From: Enterobacter quasihormaechei
Lineage (GTDB): Bacteria > Pseudomonadota > Gammaproteobacteria > Enterobacterales > Enterobacteriaceae
DNA: 64,000 nucleotides
Reading direction: 5' to 3'
NCBI RefSeq assembly: GCF_004331385.1
Contig: NZ_SJON01000007.1
Location: 1 to 64,000, forward strand
Shown: positions 1-7,636 of the stretch, piece by piece
How positions within the stretch are numbered: position 1 is the first letter of the stretch
Layout of the letters: each line of letters starts with the position of its first letter
Made by a program: the position numbers and the translations under genes
Notes under the pieces: model-generated
The model's input: the letters and a program-made list of their open reading frames with translations, nothing else
What the model was told of the DNA's origin: nothing
The model's database searches: none

Positions 1-24
1 CAGCGCCACCGGGCAATTCCCACA

Positions 25-1086
25 TCAGAGTGCAATACGAATCACATCGTCAGGCTGGGTTGCTTCCTGCTGACGGGTAGACTTCTGTTTCACCGTCACG
101 TACAACGTCTTGCCATCCGCTGACAGCGCCAGGCTGTTCGGGTAAACCGGCGTATCGTAGGTTTTGGTCACTTTGTAAGTTTTAGCGTCAATCACGCTCA
201 CCTTACCTGCCTCGCGGTGCGTCACGTAGGCTTCATTGCGTGCCGGGTTAAACAGTACGGCCAGCGATTCTGGCGCGGCGATTTTCTGCATCACGCTGCC
301 ATCTTTCAGGCTCACCACCAACACTTCTGGCTGTTTAGAATCCGTCAGGAACGCGCGCTGACCGGCAGTGTCCAGGCTCAGGTTCAGGTAGAAGTGCTCT
401 TTACCGTCGTCCTGTACCTTCTTACGGCTGAGGATTTTATTGGTCGCGGTATCAATGGTGACCAGCTCGCCGTCCGCATTGGTGGTGTACAGACGTTTAG
501 CCTGCGCATCCAGCGCCAGGCCGGTGCTGAACGTGCCGGTGTTCGTGATGGTGTCTTTAAGCTTCAGCGTTGCGCCGTCCACCACCCAAATCACGCTTTC
601 TTTACCGATACCGGTAATGTACACCGTATTGGTCGCGTCATCGGCCACCAGCTGGCGCGGCTGAAGAGGCTTCACCGTGTCGCTACGCTTGCGATCGTCC
701 AGCACCAGGCGCCCTTTCACCTCGCCCGTTTTGGCGTCAATCGCCGTCACGGCGCTGTTGACGGTGTTTCCGAACCACAGGGTCTGGGTGGCTTTATCGA
801 TCGTGGCGCCAAACGGCTTGAGATCGTTATGAATCGCCTGCGTCACTTCCAGCGTGACCGGATCCAGGCGATAAACCACGCCGCCTTTATCGGTTTTGCG
901 GCTTTGAGTCGTCGCAACCCACAGCGCGTTTTCCTGCTGGCTGACGGCCATTTCATACGCGCCCTTGCCTACCGCTTTGCGCAGCATCTCTTCAGCAGCA
1001 TGAGCCTGGAACGTACCGGCGATCAGTAAAGAACCCAACAGCAGAGACCCACGCAGGCGCGGCGAGCACAGATGACGTAAAGACAT
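25..1086 (-). CDS. yncE: YncE, secreted beta-propeller protein
   Basis: A 353-residue protein, the same length as E. coli YncE. It begins with a Sec signal peptide (hydrophobic core LLLGSLLIAG, likely cleavage after FQAHA), so the mature protein is periplasmic. The rest consists of repeated blades of the YVTN/PQQ-like beta-propeller type (for example LYVTVKQK near the C-terminus). E. coli YncE is an iron-regulated propeller of uncertain role that has been reported to bind DNA. It is transcribed away from yncD, sharing a 245-base intergenic region that contains a Fur-like box. The start is ATG at 1086, with AAGGA a few bases upstream. Family identity is firm; the physiological role is not established. 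Confidence 0.93.
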   Translation of the reverse strand: MSLRHLCSPRLRGSLLLGSLLIAGTFQAHAAEEMLRKAVGKGAYEMAVSQQENALWVATTQSRKTDKGGVVYRLDPVTLEVTQAIHNDLKPFGATIDKATQTLWFGNTVNSAVTAIDAKTGEVKGRLVLDDRKRSDTVKPLQPRQLVADDATNTVYITGIGKESVIWVVDGATLKLKDTITNTGTFSTGLALDAQAKRLYTTNADGELVTIDTATNKILSRKKVQDDGKEHFYLNLSLDTAGQRAFLTDSKQPEVLVVSLKDGSVMQKIAAPESLAVLFNPARNEAYVTHREAGKVSVIDAKTYKVTKTYDTPVYPNSLALSADGKTLYVTVKQKSTRQQEATQPDDVIRIAL

Positions 1087-1163
1087 AACAATTCCTTTTT
1101 AAATGAGGAGATATACCGCTGACATCGCTTCCGGGGGCAAAGTCATCGCTTTGCCGCTATTTT

Positions 1164-1183
1164 AATGAGAATAGTAATCATTA
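1164..1183. promoter_or_regulatory. Candidate Fur box between yncE and yncD
   Basis: The sequence AATGAGAATAGTAATCATTA lies midway between the divergent genes. It resembles the 19-bp Fur consensus (GATAATGATAATCATTATC), with the right half AATCATTA intact. Both neighbouring genes are iron-linked in E. coli, so one operator could serve both. The assignment is from pattern only. Confidence 0.6.
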
Positions 1184-1331
1184 ATGAGTTGAATGTGGAG
1201 TATTTCTTTCCCTCATTCCATTACATTCACGAAATGTGCGGTTATAGTTTTCATAAGATTTACAAAGGATTTAACATATATACACAGGTTCCAGTTGATT
1301 TGGTTCGAATTTTTCTTAAACGGTTTATTCC

Positions 1332-3449
1332 ATGAAAATCATTTCTGCCCGCAGGGCATCGCTACCACTGCTGTTCGTCCCCGTCGCTTTTGGCCCGCTG
1401 AGTGCGTTGGCCGCAGAAGAACAAACCCTGATTGTGAGCGCTACGCCGCAAACCGTCTCCGAGCTGGATACGCCAGCCGCAGTCAGCGTGGTACAGGGTG
1501 AAGACATGCGCCATGCCGCCCCGCGCATCAATCTCTCTGAATCTCTGGGGAGCGTCCCTGGCCTGCAAATCCAGAATCGCCAGAACTATGCCCAGGATCT
1601 GCAACTTTCAGTCCGCGGATTCGGCGCACGCTCAACCTTTGGCGTACGCGGGATCCGCATGTACGTGGACGGCATTCCGGCGACCATGCCCGACGGCCAG
1701 GGGCAAACGTCAAACATCGATCTCAGCAGCGTAGAGAGCATCGACGTGCTGCGCGGTCCCTTCTCCGCCCTGTACGGCAATGCCTCCGGCGGCGTGATCA
1801 ACATTAATACCCAGACCGGACAGCAGCCGGCCACCGTTGAGGCCAGCAGCTATTACGGCAGCTACGGCACCTGGCGTTACGGCTTGAAGGCCACCGGCGC
1901 GGTGGGCGACGGTACGCAGGCGGGAGACGTGGACTACGCCGTATCCACCACCCGTTTCACCACCCATGGCTATCGCGATCACAGCGGCGCACGAAAAAAC
2001 CTCGCCAACGCGAAACTGGGTGTCCGCATTGATGACGTCAGCAAGCTGACGCTGATTTTTAACAGCGTGGACATGAAAGCCAACGATCCGGGCGGACTGA
2101 GCTATCAGGAGTGGCAGAACAATCCGCGTCAGTCACCCCGCGGCGATCAGTACAACACGCGCAAGACCATTAAGCAGACCCAGGCCGGGCTCCGCTACGA
2201 CCGTCAGCTGAGCGAGCAGGACGACCTCAGCGTGATGATGTATGCCGGTGAACGTGAAATGACCCAGTACCAGTCCATTCCTGCTACCACGCAGACAGCA
2301 AACCCTGCGCATGCGGGCGGCGTGATTGATATGCAGCGTCACTATCAGGGTATTGATACGCGCTGGACACACCGGGGCGAGCTGCTGGTGCCGGTGACCT
2401 TTACTACCGGCCTGAACTACGAAAACATGAGTGAAAATCGTCGCGGGTATGAAAACTTCGTGATGGACAACGGCGTGCCGGAACTTGGCGTGAAGGGCAA
2501 CAAACGCCGGGACGAACGTAACCTGATGTGGAACCTGGATCCTTACCTGCAAACCCAGTGGCAGCTAACGCAAAAACTGTCCGTTGAGGCGGGCGTGCGG
2601 TACAGCTCCGTCTGGTTTGACTCCAACGATCGTTACATTACGCCGCAAAACGGCGATGACAGCGGCGACGCCAGCTACCATAAATGGCTTCCGGCAGGTG
2701 CAGTGAAATACGCTGTGACCGACGCATGGAACCTGTATGCCGCAGCGGGACGCGGATTTGAGACCCCAACCATCAACGAACTCTCCTATCGCTCTGATGG
2801 GAAAGGTGGCCTCAATATCAACCTGCAACCGTCAACCAACAATACCTATGAGATCGGCAGCAAAACCCGCATCGGCAATGGCATCCTGACGGCAGCGCTG
2901 TTCCGTACGGACACCGACAATGAAATCGTGGTCGACGAAAGCAAAGATGGCCGCACCACCTACAAAAATGCGGGAAAAACGCGCCGACAGGGTGTGGAAA
3001 TTGCGCTCGATCAGCAGTTTGCCGAGAACTGGAAGCTGAAAATGGCGTGGACCTATCTTGATGCCACCTACCGTACTAACGTCTGTAACAATGCAGACTG
3101 TAGCGGCAACCGAATGCCGGGTATTGCCCGTAACATGGGGTATGCATCGTTTGGCTGGGAGCCGGAGGAAGGCTGGTACGCGGGTGCAGATGCACGCTAC
3201 ATGAGCGACGTTATGGCAAACGATACTAACACCGCCAAAGCGCCCTCTTATACCGTGGTCGGTCTGAATACCGGGTATAAGCTCAATTACGGCAAATGGG
3301 GAATGGACATCTTTGGTCGCGTCGATAACCTGTTCGATAAAGAGTACGCCGGTTCAGAGATTGTTAACGCTGGCTACAACCGGTATTACGAACCTGCCCC
3401 TGGTCGTAACTATGGCGTGGGCCTGTCGGTCTCATATCGTTTTGAATAA
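1332..3449 (+). CDS. yncD: PqqU/YncD, TonB-dependent outer-membrane receptor
   Basis: A 705-residue TonB-dependent receptor. The signal peptide ends near SALA|AEEQ. A TonB box-like stretch (QTLIVSATP) follows at about residues 31-39, then the plug domain (RGFGARSTFGVRGIRMY, VLRGPFSALYGNASGGVINI) and a 22-strand barrel with the C-terminal beta-signal SVSYRFE. E. coli YncD (PqqU) takes up the redox cofactor PQQ across the outer membrane and is also a phage receptor. It is divergent from yncE behind a Fur-like box. Length and motifs match the E. coli protein, so the call is firm; PQQ as substrate is carried over from the family. Note the final residue is E after the usual terminal F, as in the E. 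coli homologue. Confidence 0.93.
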   Translation: MKIISARRASLPLLFVPVAFGPLSALAAEEQTLIVSATPQTVSELDTPAAVSVVQGEDMRHAAPRINLSESLGSVPGLQIQNRQNYAQDLQLSVRGFGARSTFGVRGIRMYVDGIPATMPDGQGQTSNIDLSSVESIDVLRGPFSALYGNASGGVININTQTGQQPATVEASSYYGSYGTWRYGLKATGAVGDGTQAGDVDYAVSTTRFTTHGYRDHSGARKNLANAKLGVRIDDVSKLTLIFNSVDMKANDPGGLSYQEWQNNPRQSPRGDQYNTRKTIKQTQAGLRYDRQLSEQDDLSVMMYAGEREMTQYQSIPATTQTANPAHAGGVIDMQRHYQGIDTRWTHRGELLVPVTFTTGLNYENMSENRRGYENFVMDNGVPELGVKGNKRRDERNLMWNLDPYLQTQWQLTQKLSVEAGVRYSSVWFDSNDRYITPQNGDDSGDASYHKWLPAGAVKYAVTDAWNLYAAAGRGFETPTINELSYRSDGKGGLNINLQPSTNNTYEIGSKTRIGNGILTAALFRTDTDNEIVVDESKDGRTTYKNAGKTRRQGVEIALDQQFAENWKLKMAWTYLDATYRTNVCNNADCSGNRMPGIARNMGYASFGWEPEEGWYAGADARYMSDVMANDTNTAKAPSYTVVGLNTGYKLNYGKWGMDIFGRVDNLFDKEYAGSEIVNAGYNRYYEPAPGRNYGVGLSVSYRFE

Positions 3450-3499
3450 AACAGTCTCCGGCAGCGCGCGTTGCCGGTAAAAATTAAAAAAATAACATT

Positions 3500-3527
3500 A
3501 TTCCCGGTTGCCTGATGCGCCGGGAAT
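3500..3527 (-). terminator. Probable terminator of mcbR
   Basis: Inverted repeat ATTCCCGG/CCGGGAAT with a 12-base loop. On the minus strand it is followed by a T-rich stretch (TAATGTTATTTTTTTA), 54 bases beyond the mcbR stop. The tail is interrupted, so it is only a candidate; it also lies downstream of yncD. Confidence 0.4.
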
Positions 3528-3580
3528 TCATTCAGGAAATGTTAAACAGGTATAAACAGATAAGTCTGCCAGAAAGCGCC

Positions 3581-4249
3581 TTAACTGTAGTACTGTCGTT
3601 GCAGAAGAATATTGGCTTCGTCGATGGCTTTATCGATCGCTTCCCGGCTGGCCGCCACATCCCTTTTCTCAAGCGCAGAAAGCAGATCGTCATAATGATA
3701 GGTCTCTGCGGGCACGTCACTCAGCTCTTCATGCAGGTAGTTGATACACGGCCCTATCCGTACCCACAGCTGCTCGATCAGCGAGTTCAGGGTCGGCATC
3801 TCGGCATATTGATAGAGGGTAAACCGGAACACGCGGTTGGCCTGAATCGCTTTCTGCACATCGCCCTGATGCATGGCGGTGCTGAAATTATCAGCCAGCG
3901 CACGTAGTGCATCCAGTTTGGTGTCGGTCATATTCTGGCACGCCGCCGCAACGGCCATCGGCTCAAGCTGCTTTCTGATGGCGTTAATTTCGTTATACCG
4001 TTCCAGCGTGACTTCCGGGACCAAAAACGCCTGCGCAGGCGTGGCCTGTAAGGCGCCCGCCGACACCAGGCGCAGCAGGGCCTCGCGCACCGGCGTGATG
4101 CTGGTGCCTAATTTATCCGCAATCTCTTTGGTGATGAGTCGAGCCCCAGGTTTTAATGAGCCCGTAATTAACGCTCCCTTTAAACTGTTCTCAACTTGCA
4201 TAGTCAGACTGATTCTTTGTGCTTTTTCCAAATTATCCAAATCAAGCAT
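3581..4249 (-). CDS. mcbR: McbR, GntR/FadR-family transcriptional regulator
   Basis: A 222-residue regulator with an N-terminal winged helix (KPGARLITKEIADKLGTS, then TPVREALLRLVSAGAL, residues about 30-70) and an all-helical FCD effector domain. E. coli McbR (YncC, 221 residues) represses mcbA and influences colanic acid and biofilm formation. The open frame extends upstream to a TTG at 4273, but the ATG at 4249 has a GGGA eight bases before it and gives the family length, so it is preferred. It is downstream of curA on the same strand with a terminator-like hairpin between them. A 5-base inverted repeat (CGATA/TATCG, 4315-4332) upstream could be an operator. Confidence 0.88.
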   Translation of the reverse strand: MLDLDNLEKAQRISLTMQVENSLKGALITGSLKPGARLITKEIADKLGTSITPVREALLRLVSAGALQATPAQAFLVPEVTLERYNEINAIRKQLEPMAVAAACQNMTDTKLDALRALADNFSTAMHQGDVQKAIQANRVFRFTLYQYAEMPTLNSLIEQLWVRIGPCINYLHEELSDVPAETYHYDDLLSALEKRDVAASREAIDKAIDEANILLQRQYYS

Positions 4250-4473
4250 GTCAAATTCCCGTAGCCAAAACAAAATGCCATTTTCGGCGACTGTTTAAAA
4301 AAACATCGCCGGTTCGATATAATCCTGTATCGTCATGCCTGGTAAGTTGGGCGCGCGTTAAAATAAAAAATCGTTCAAATAATAGTGCGTTTACCACTTA
4401 TGGCTCAGCTGGGCCGAAGGCGCGCAAAGCTTATGGGTTAATTAAAGACAATATATCGTATCTGCACAAATAA

Positions 4474-4498
4474 TTATGGCGGACCCCGTCCGCCATAA
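4474..4498 (-). terminator. Hairpin after curA
   Basis: Perfect inverted repeat TTATGGCGGA / TCCGCCATAA with a 5-base loop, immediately downstream of curA, followed on the minus strand by TTATTTGTG. Likely a terminator, though the T-tract is weak. Confidence 0.5.
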
Positions 4499-4510
4499 CC
4501 GATGCCCTGA

Positions 4511-5545
4511 TTAGTCTGCCGCCACGCGGATCACGACTTTGCCGAAGTTTTTCCCTTCAAGCAGCCCAATCAGCGCGTCAGGGGCCGCTTCCAGCCCTTC
4601 CGTAACCTGCTCGCGATAGTGAATTTTGCCTTCCTGCACCCAGCGGCCCATTTCTTGCTGGAACTCGTCAATACGATGACCATAGTCCTGAGCGATAATA
4701 AAGCCCTGCATGCGGATGCGTTTTTTCAGGATGGTTCCCATCAGCAGCGGTAACCGGTCCGGACCCTCCGGCAGGTTGGTCGCGTTGTAGCCGCTGACCA
4801 GTCCACAAACCGGTACGCGCGCGGAGGTATTCAGTAGCGGCAGCACGGCGTCAAAGACTTTACCGCCGACGTTTTCGTAATAAACGTCAATGCCCTGCGG
4901 GCAGGCTTTCGCCAGTTGTTCAGCAAAATCGTCCGCACGGTGATCCAGACAGGCGTCGAAACCAAGCACTTCAACCGCATGACGGCATTTTTCCTCACCG
5001 CCGGCCACGCCGATGACCCGGCACCCTTTTATTTTACCGATCTGCCCCACCGTTGCGCCTACCGGCCCCGTGGCTGCGGCCACGACAAGCGTTTCCCCCG
5101 CCTGAGGCTGGCCGATATCGAGCAGCCCCATATACGCGGTGAAGCCCGGCATCCCCAGCACGCCGAGTGACCACGAAGGGCGCGACGGGTTTTCGCCCAG
5201 TTTCACCAGCCCCTTCCCGTCCGACAGTTCATAGTCCTGCCAGCCGCTGTAACCCAGAACCCATTCACCTTCTTTATAATCAGGATGGCGGGACGTCTCG
5301 ACGCGGCTTACCGTACCGCCCACCATCACGGCACCAATCTCGACCGGAGGTGAATAGGATGGCGCATCGCTCATACGGCCTCGCATATACGGATCCAGCG
5401 AGAGCCATACGGTGCGTAACAATACCTGGCCCTCTGCGGGCGTGGGGATTGGCTGTTCTTCTAAGCGGAAGTTATCGGCGACCGGCGCGCCGTGCGGACG
5501 GGAGGCCAGTACCCAGCGTCGGTTTTGCGTAGTAGATTGACTCAT
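4511..5545 (-). CDS. curA: CurA, NADPH-dependent curcumin reductase
   Basis: A 344-residue zinc-independent medium-chain dehydrogenase/reductase, one residue from the E. coli CurA length. The family signature is seen as an N-terminal GroES-like domain (SLDPYMRGRMSD near residue 50), followed by the Rossmann nucleotide-binding motif VVAAATGPVGATVGQIGKIKG (about residues 155-175). The conserved YYENVGG motif appears near residue 222. E. coli CurA reduces curcumin in two NADPH-dependent steps and accepts other enones. The start ATG at 5545 is preceded by AAGGAG. It is the first gene of a unit that may read on into mcbR. In E. coli the same neighbours (mnaT and mcbR) are present. Confidence 0.92.
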   Translation of the reverse strand: MSQSTTQNRRWVLASRPHGAPVADNFRLEEQPIPTPAEGQVLLRTVWLSLDPYMRGRMSDAPSYSPPVEIGAVMVGGTVSRVETSRHPDYKEGEWVLGYSGWQDYELSDGKGLVKLGENPSRPSWSLGVLGMPGFTAYMGLLDIGQPQAGETLVVAAATGPVGATVGQIGKIKGCRVIGVAGGEEKCRHAVEVLGFDACLDHRADDFAEQLAKACPQGIDVYYENVGGKVFDAVLPLLNTSARVPVCGLVSGYNATNLPEGPDRLPLLMGTILKKRIRMQGFIIAQDYGHRIDEFQQEMGRWVQEGKIHYREQVTEGLEAAPDALIGLLEGKNFGKVVIRVAAD

Positions 5546-5611
5546 TCATCTCTCCTTACTGCTGAAAATGTCATTCAAGCCTGGCACGTTATGCTGCGGA
5601 TCGCTTTTGCA

Positions 5612-6187
5612 TTATGAGCCGGACTGATTAAGCCGCACGACAAGATAAAGGCACGGTTCATCCGTTTCGTTGATAAACCGGCAGTCGTTCGGCGGCCCGA
5701 GTTCCAGACAATCTCCGGCCTTCATTTCATGGCGGGTGTCCCCCTCCAGAAAGACCAGTTCACCGGACTGCAACCAGATCAGCTGTCGCGCCAGCGCATA
5801 GGAGGAGGCAGGCATTGGCACATCGCTGCCCGCGGGCAGTTCGACCTGGACGAGATCGATAGGCAGATCGGTGCGCGGCGACACGTGGCGACGCACATAG
5901 TGGGTTTGCGGATCGCGCCACACGGGCTGGTTCGCCAGACGTAACAGCTTGCCCTCCTGCATTTCCGCGCGCGCGATGAGCGTTGACATGCTGATACCAA
6001 AGGCACCGGAAAGACGGGCAAGCAGCGTCGCCGTTGGGCTACTGTCGCCCCGCTCAATCTTGTGGATCATGGCGCGCGAAATCCCCGCCCGTTCGGCCAG
6101 TTCGCTTATAGACCATCCCCGAGACTCGCGTTCCAGGCGGATACGGGCGCTAATCCGTTGATTCATATTGTCTGTTATTGTATTCAT
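5612..6187 (-). CDS. XRE-family regulator with C-terminal cupin domain
   Basis: A 191-residue protein with an N-terminal Xre helix-turn-helix (RESRGWSISELAERAGIS then MIHKIERGDSSPTATLLARLSGAFG, residues about 18-65) and a small cupin barrel (SGELVFLEGDTRHEMKAGDCLELGP, about 136-162). This two-domain layout is common to regulators of amine, amino-acid or drug-detoxification genes, where the cupin senses a small ligand. It is divergent from mnaT-ydcZ, making those the likely targets. No E. coli K-12 gene sits at this position, so it is an insertion relative to K-12. The first ATG (6187) has no clear Shine-Dalgarno sequence; the in-frame ATG at 6166 is an alternative. Function beyond the fold is unknown. 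Confidence 0.85.
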   Translation of the reverse strand: MNTITDNMNQRISARIRLERESRGWSISELAERAGISRAMIHKIERGDSSPTATLLARLSGAFGISMSTLIARAEMQEGKLLRLANQPVWRDPQTHYVRRHVSPRTDLPIDLVQVELPAGSDVPMPASSYALARQLIWLQSGELVFLEGDTRHEMKAGDCLELGPPNDCRFINETDEPCLYLVVRLNQSGS

Positions 6188-6195
6188 GACGTCAT

Positions 6196-6204
6196 ACTAT
6201 AGTG
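6196..6204. promoter_or_regulatory. ACTATAGTG motif, copy 1
   Basis: ACTATAGT is a perfect 8-bp palindrome. This copy lies 9 bases from the first ATG of the XRE-cupin gene and is embedded in a larger dyad, CATAC(TATAGT)GTATG. It could be the operator or -10 region of the regulator gene. Confidence 0.4.
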
Positions 6205-6303
6205 TATGGATGCTCTCTCTGGGTGGTCTGGCGGTAAAAAAATAGGGATTTTGTCGTAGCGGTGCAATACAAGAACTGTGTAATATTGTGAGTAGATCGT
6301 ACT

Positions 6304-6312
6304 ACTATAGTG
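6304..6312. promoter_or_regulatory. ACTATAGTG motif, copy 2
   Basis: The second exact copy of the 9-mer, 108 bases from copy 1 and 24 bases before the mnaT start codon. The pairing of two identical palindromic motifs with the two divergent transcription units suggests binding sites for the XRE-cupin protein. Confidence 0.4.
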
Positions 6313-6335
6313 AACAACACAGCCAGAGGTTAACC

Positions 6336-6854
6336 ATGATCGTTCGTCATGCCTGCAAAGAAGATTGTGCCGCTATCGCTGAAATTTATAACCATGCGGT
6401 TCTGCACACCGCCGCCATCTGGAACGATAAAACCGTCGATACCGATAACCGTATTGCATGGTTTGAGGCGCGTACGATGGTGGGTTATCCGGTACTGGTC
6501 AGTGAAGAAGACGGTGTGGTGACGGGATACGCCTCATTCGGCGACTGGCGGGCATTCGACGGTTTTCGCCATACGGTGGAGCACTCGGTGTACGTTCACC
6601 CGGATCATCAGGGCAAAGGCATTGGTCGGCTGCTGATGAAGGAATTAATTAATGAAGCCCGCCTGATCGGTAAGCATGTGATGGTTGCCGGGATTGAGGC
6701 CCAGAACCAGGCGTCCATTCATCTGCACAACACTCTGGGCTTTATTACTACCGGAAATATGCCGCAGGTGGGCACCAAATTTGGCCGCTGGCTGGATTTA
6801 ACCTTTATGCAGCTCCAGCTTGATCAGCGCAGCGATCCGGATGCTCTGCCATGA
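6336..6854 (+). CDS. mnaT: MnaT, L-amino acid N-acyltransferase
   Basis: A 172-residue GNAT acetyltransferase nearly collinear with E. coli MnaT (YncA). The acetyl-CoA binding motif A is VYVHPDHQGKGIGRLLMKEL (about residues 88-107), and the C-terminal GTKFGRWLDLTFMQ is typical. The family acetylates methionine and toxic analogues such as methionine sulfoximine, sulfone and phosphinothricin, using acetyl-CoA in the cytosol. An open frame begins at 6288, but the ATG at 6336 has AGAGG six bases before it and matches the family N-terminus (IVRHACKEDCAAIAEIYNHA), so it was chosen. The stop overlaps the ydcZ start as ATGA, indicating translational coupling. Confidence 0.93.
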   Translation: MIVRHACKEDCAAIAEIYNHAVLHTAAIWNDKTVDTDNRIAWFEARTMVGYPVLVSEEDGVVTGYASFGDWRAFDGFRHTVEHSVYVHPDHQGKGIGRLLMKELINEARLIGKHVMVAGIEAQNQASIHLHNTLGFITTGNMPQVGTKFGRWLDLTFMQLQLDQRSDPDALP

Positions 6855-7300
6855 ATCAATCGTTGACGTTAGCGTTTCTGGTAGCCGCCGGGATTGGGCT
6901 GGTGGTGCAGAACACCCTGATGGTGCGCATTACGCAATCCTCCTCCACCATTCTTATCGCCATGCTGCTCAATTCGCTGGTGGGGATCGTGCTGTTTGTC
7001 AGCATCCTGCTGGTGAAAAATGGCCTGGCGGGGGTTAGCGAACTGGCGTCAACGGTGCGCTGGTGGACATTGATCCCCGGGCTGCTGGGCTCGTTTTTTG
7101 TCTTTGCCAGTATTAGCGGGTATCAGAACGTGGGCGCGGCAACGACGATTGCCGTACTGGTGGCAAGCCAGCTAATTGGCGGCCTGGTGATGGACATCCT
7201 TAAAAGCCACGGCGTCCCGCTGCGCGCGCTGGTTGGCCCGGTCTGCGGCGCAGTGTTGCTGGTGGTCGGCGCCTGGCTGGTGGCGCGGCGCCAGTTTTAA
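6851..7300 (+). CDS. ydcZ: YdcZ, DMT-superfamily inner-membrane protein
   Basis: A 149-residue, almost wholly hydrophobic protein with about five predicted membrane segments, including LAFLVAAGIGLVVQNTLMV and LVGPVCGAVLLVVGAWLVA. It belongs to the DUF606/YdcZ branch of small drug/metabolite transporter-like proteins. The length equals E. coli YdcZ. It overlaps mnaT by four bases; co-transcription with an acyltransferase suggests export of a modified amino acid or analogue, but that is inference and no substrate is known. Confidence 0.88.
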   Translation: MNQSLTLAFLVAAGIGLVVQNTLMVRITQSSSTILIAMLLNSLVGIVLFVSILLVKNGLAGVSELASTVRWWTLIPGLLGSFFVFASISGYQNVGAATTIAVLVASQLIGGLVMDILKSHGVPLRALVGPVCGAVLLVVGAWLVARRQF

Positions 7301-7303
7301 CCC

Positions 7304-7537
7304 TTACAGAATAGTCCCGCCCTGCGTAAGGTGAGCATGGCGCGCCTCCGCTTCTTCTTTATGTTGCTTACCGTGATGTGAAATCGCGGTGCGCAGGCGC
7401 TGCTGCTGGGTATAGCGATCTTCACGGCTCAGCTCTGCATCATCGCTTAATGCGATCAGCAGTTCATTCATGTGGGTAATAACGCTCTCTTCGATGGCGG
7501 CATCAACGCGCGCGATAACATCGTTTAAATGTGACAT
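7304..7537 (-). CDS. ydcY: YdcY, DUF2526 small protein
   Basis: A 77-residue soluble, charged helical protein matching E. coli YdcY in length and position (convergent with ydcZ, three bases between stops). The open frame runs to 7621 through the adjacent REP-like repeat, but the ATG at 7537 has AAGGAG seven bases upstream and yields the expected N-terminus MSHLNDVIARVDAAIE. Function unknown. Confidence 0.88.
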   Translation of the reverse strand: MSHLNDVIARVDAAIEESVITHMNELLIALSDDAELSREDRYTQQQRLRTAISHHGKQHKEEAEARHAHLTQGGTIL

Positions 7538-7560
7538 TGTCACTCCTTTTAACGTATTCG

Positions 7561-7621
7561 GTGGCGCCAGGCGTACCGGGCCTACGGGTGCTGAATGTAG
7601 GCCGGGAAACCCTGGCACCAC
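7561..7621. repeat. REP/BIME-type inverted repeat
   Basis: Two 25-base imperfect arms, each reading GTGGYGCCAGG...GGCCTAC from its outer end, face each other around an 11-base spacer. This is the geometry of a bacterial interspersed mosaic element, located between ydcY and the upstream binding-protein gene. Confidence 0.65.
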
Positions 7622-7636
7622 CCGGCAATAATACGA

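Noticed and set aside
3457..3476. CCGGCA/TGCCGG hairpin after yncD as a terminator
   Set aside because: It is followed by an A-rich rather than T-rich stretch on the plus strand, and the minus side also lacks Ts, so termination is unsupported.
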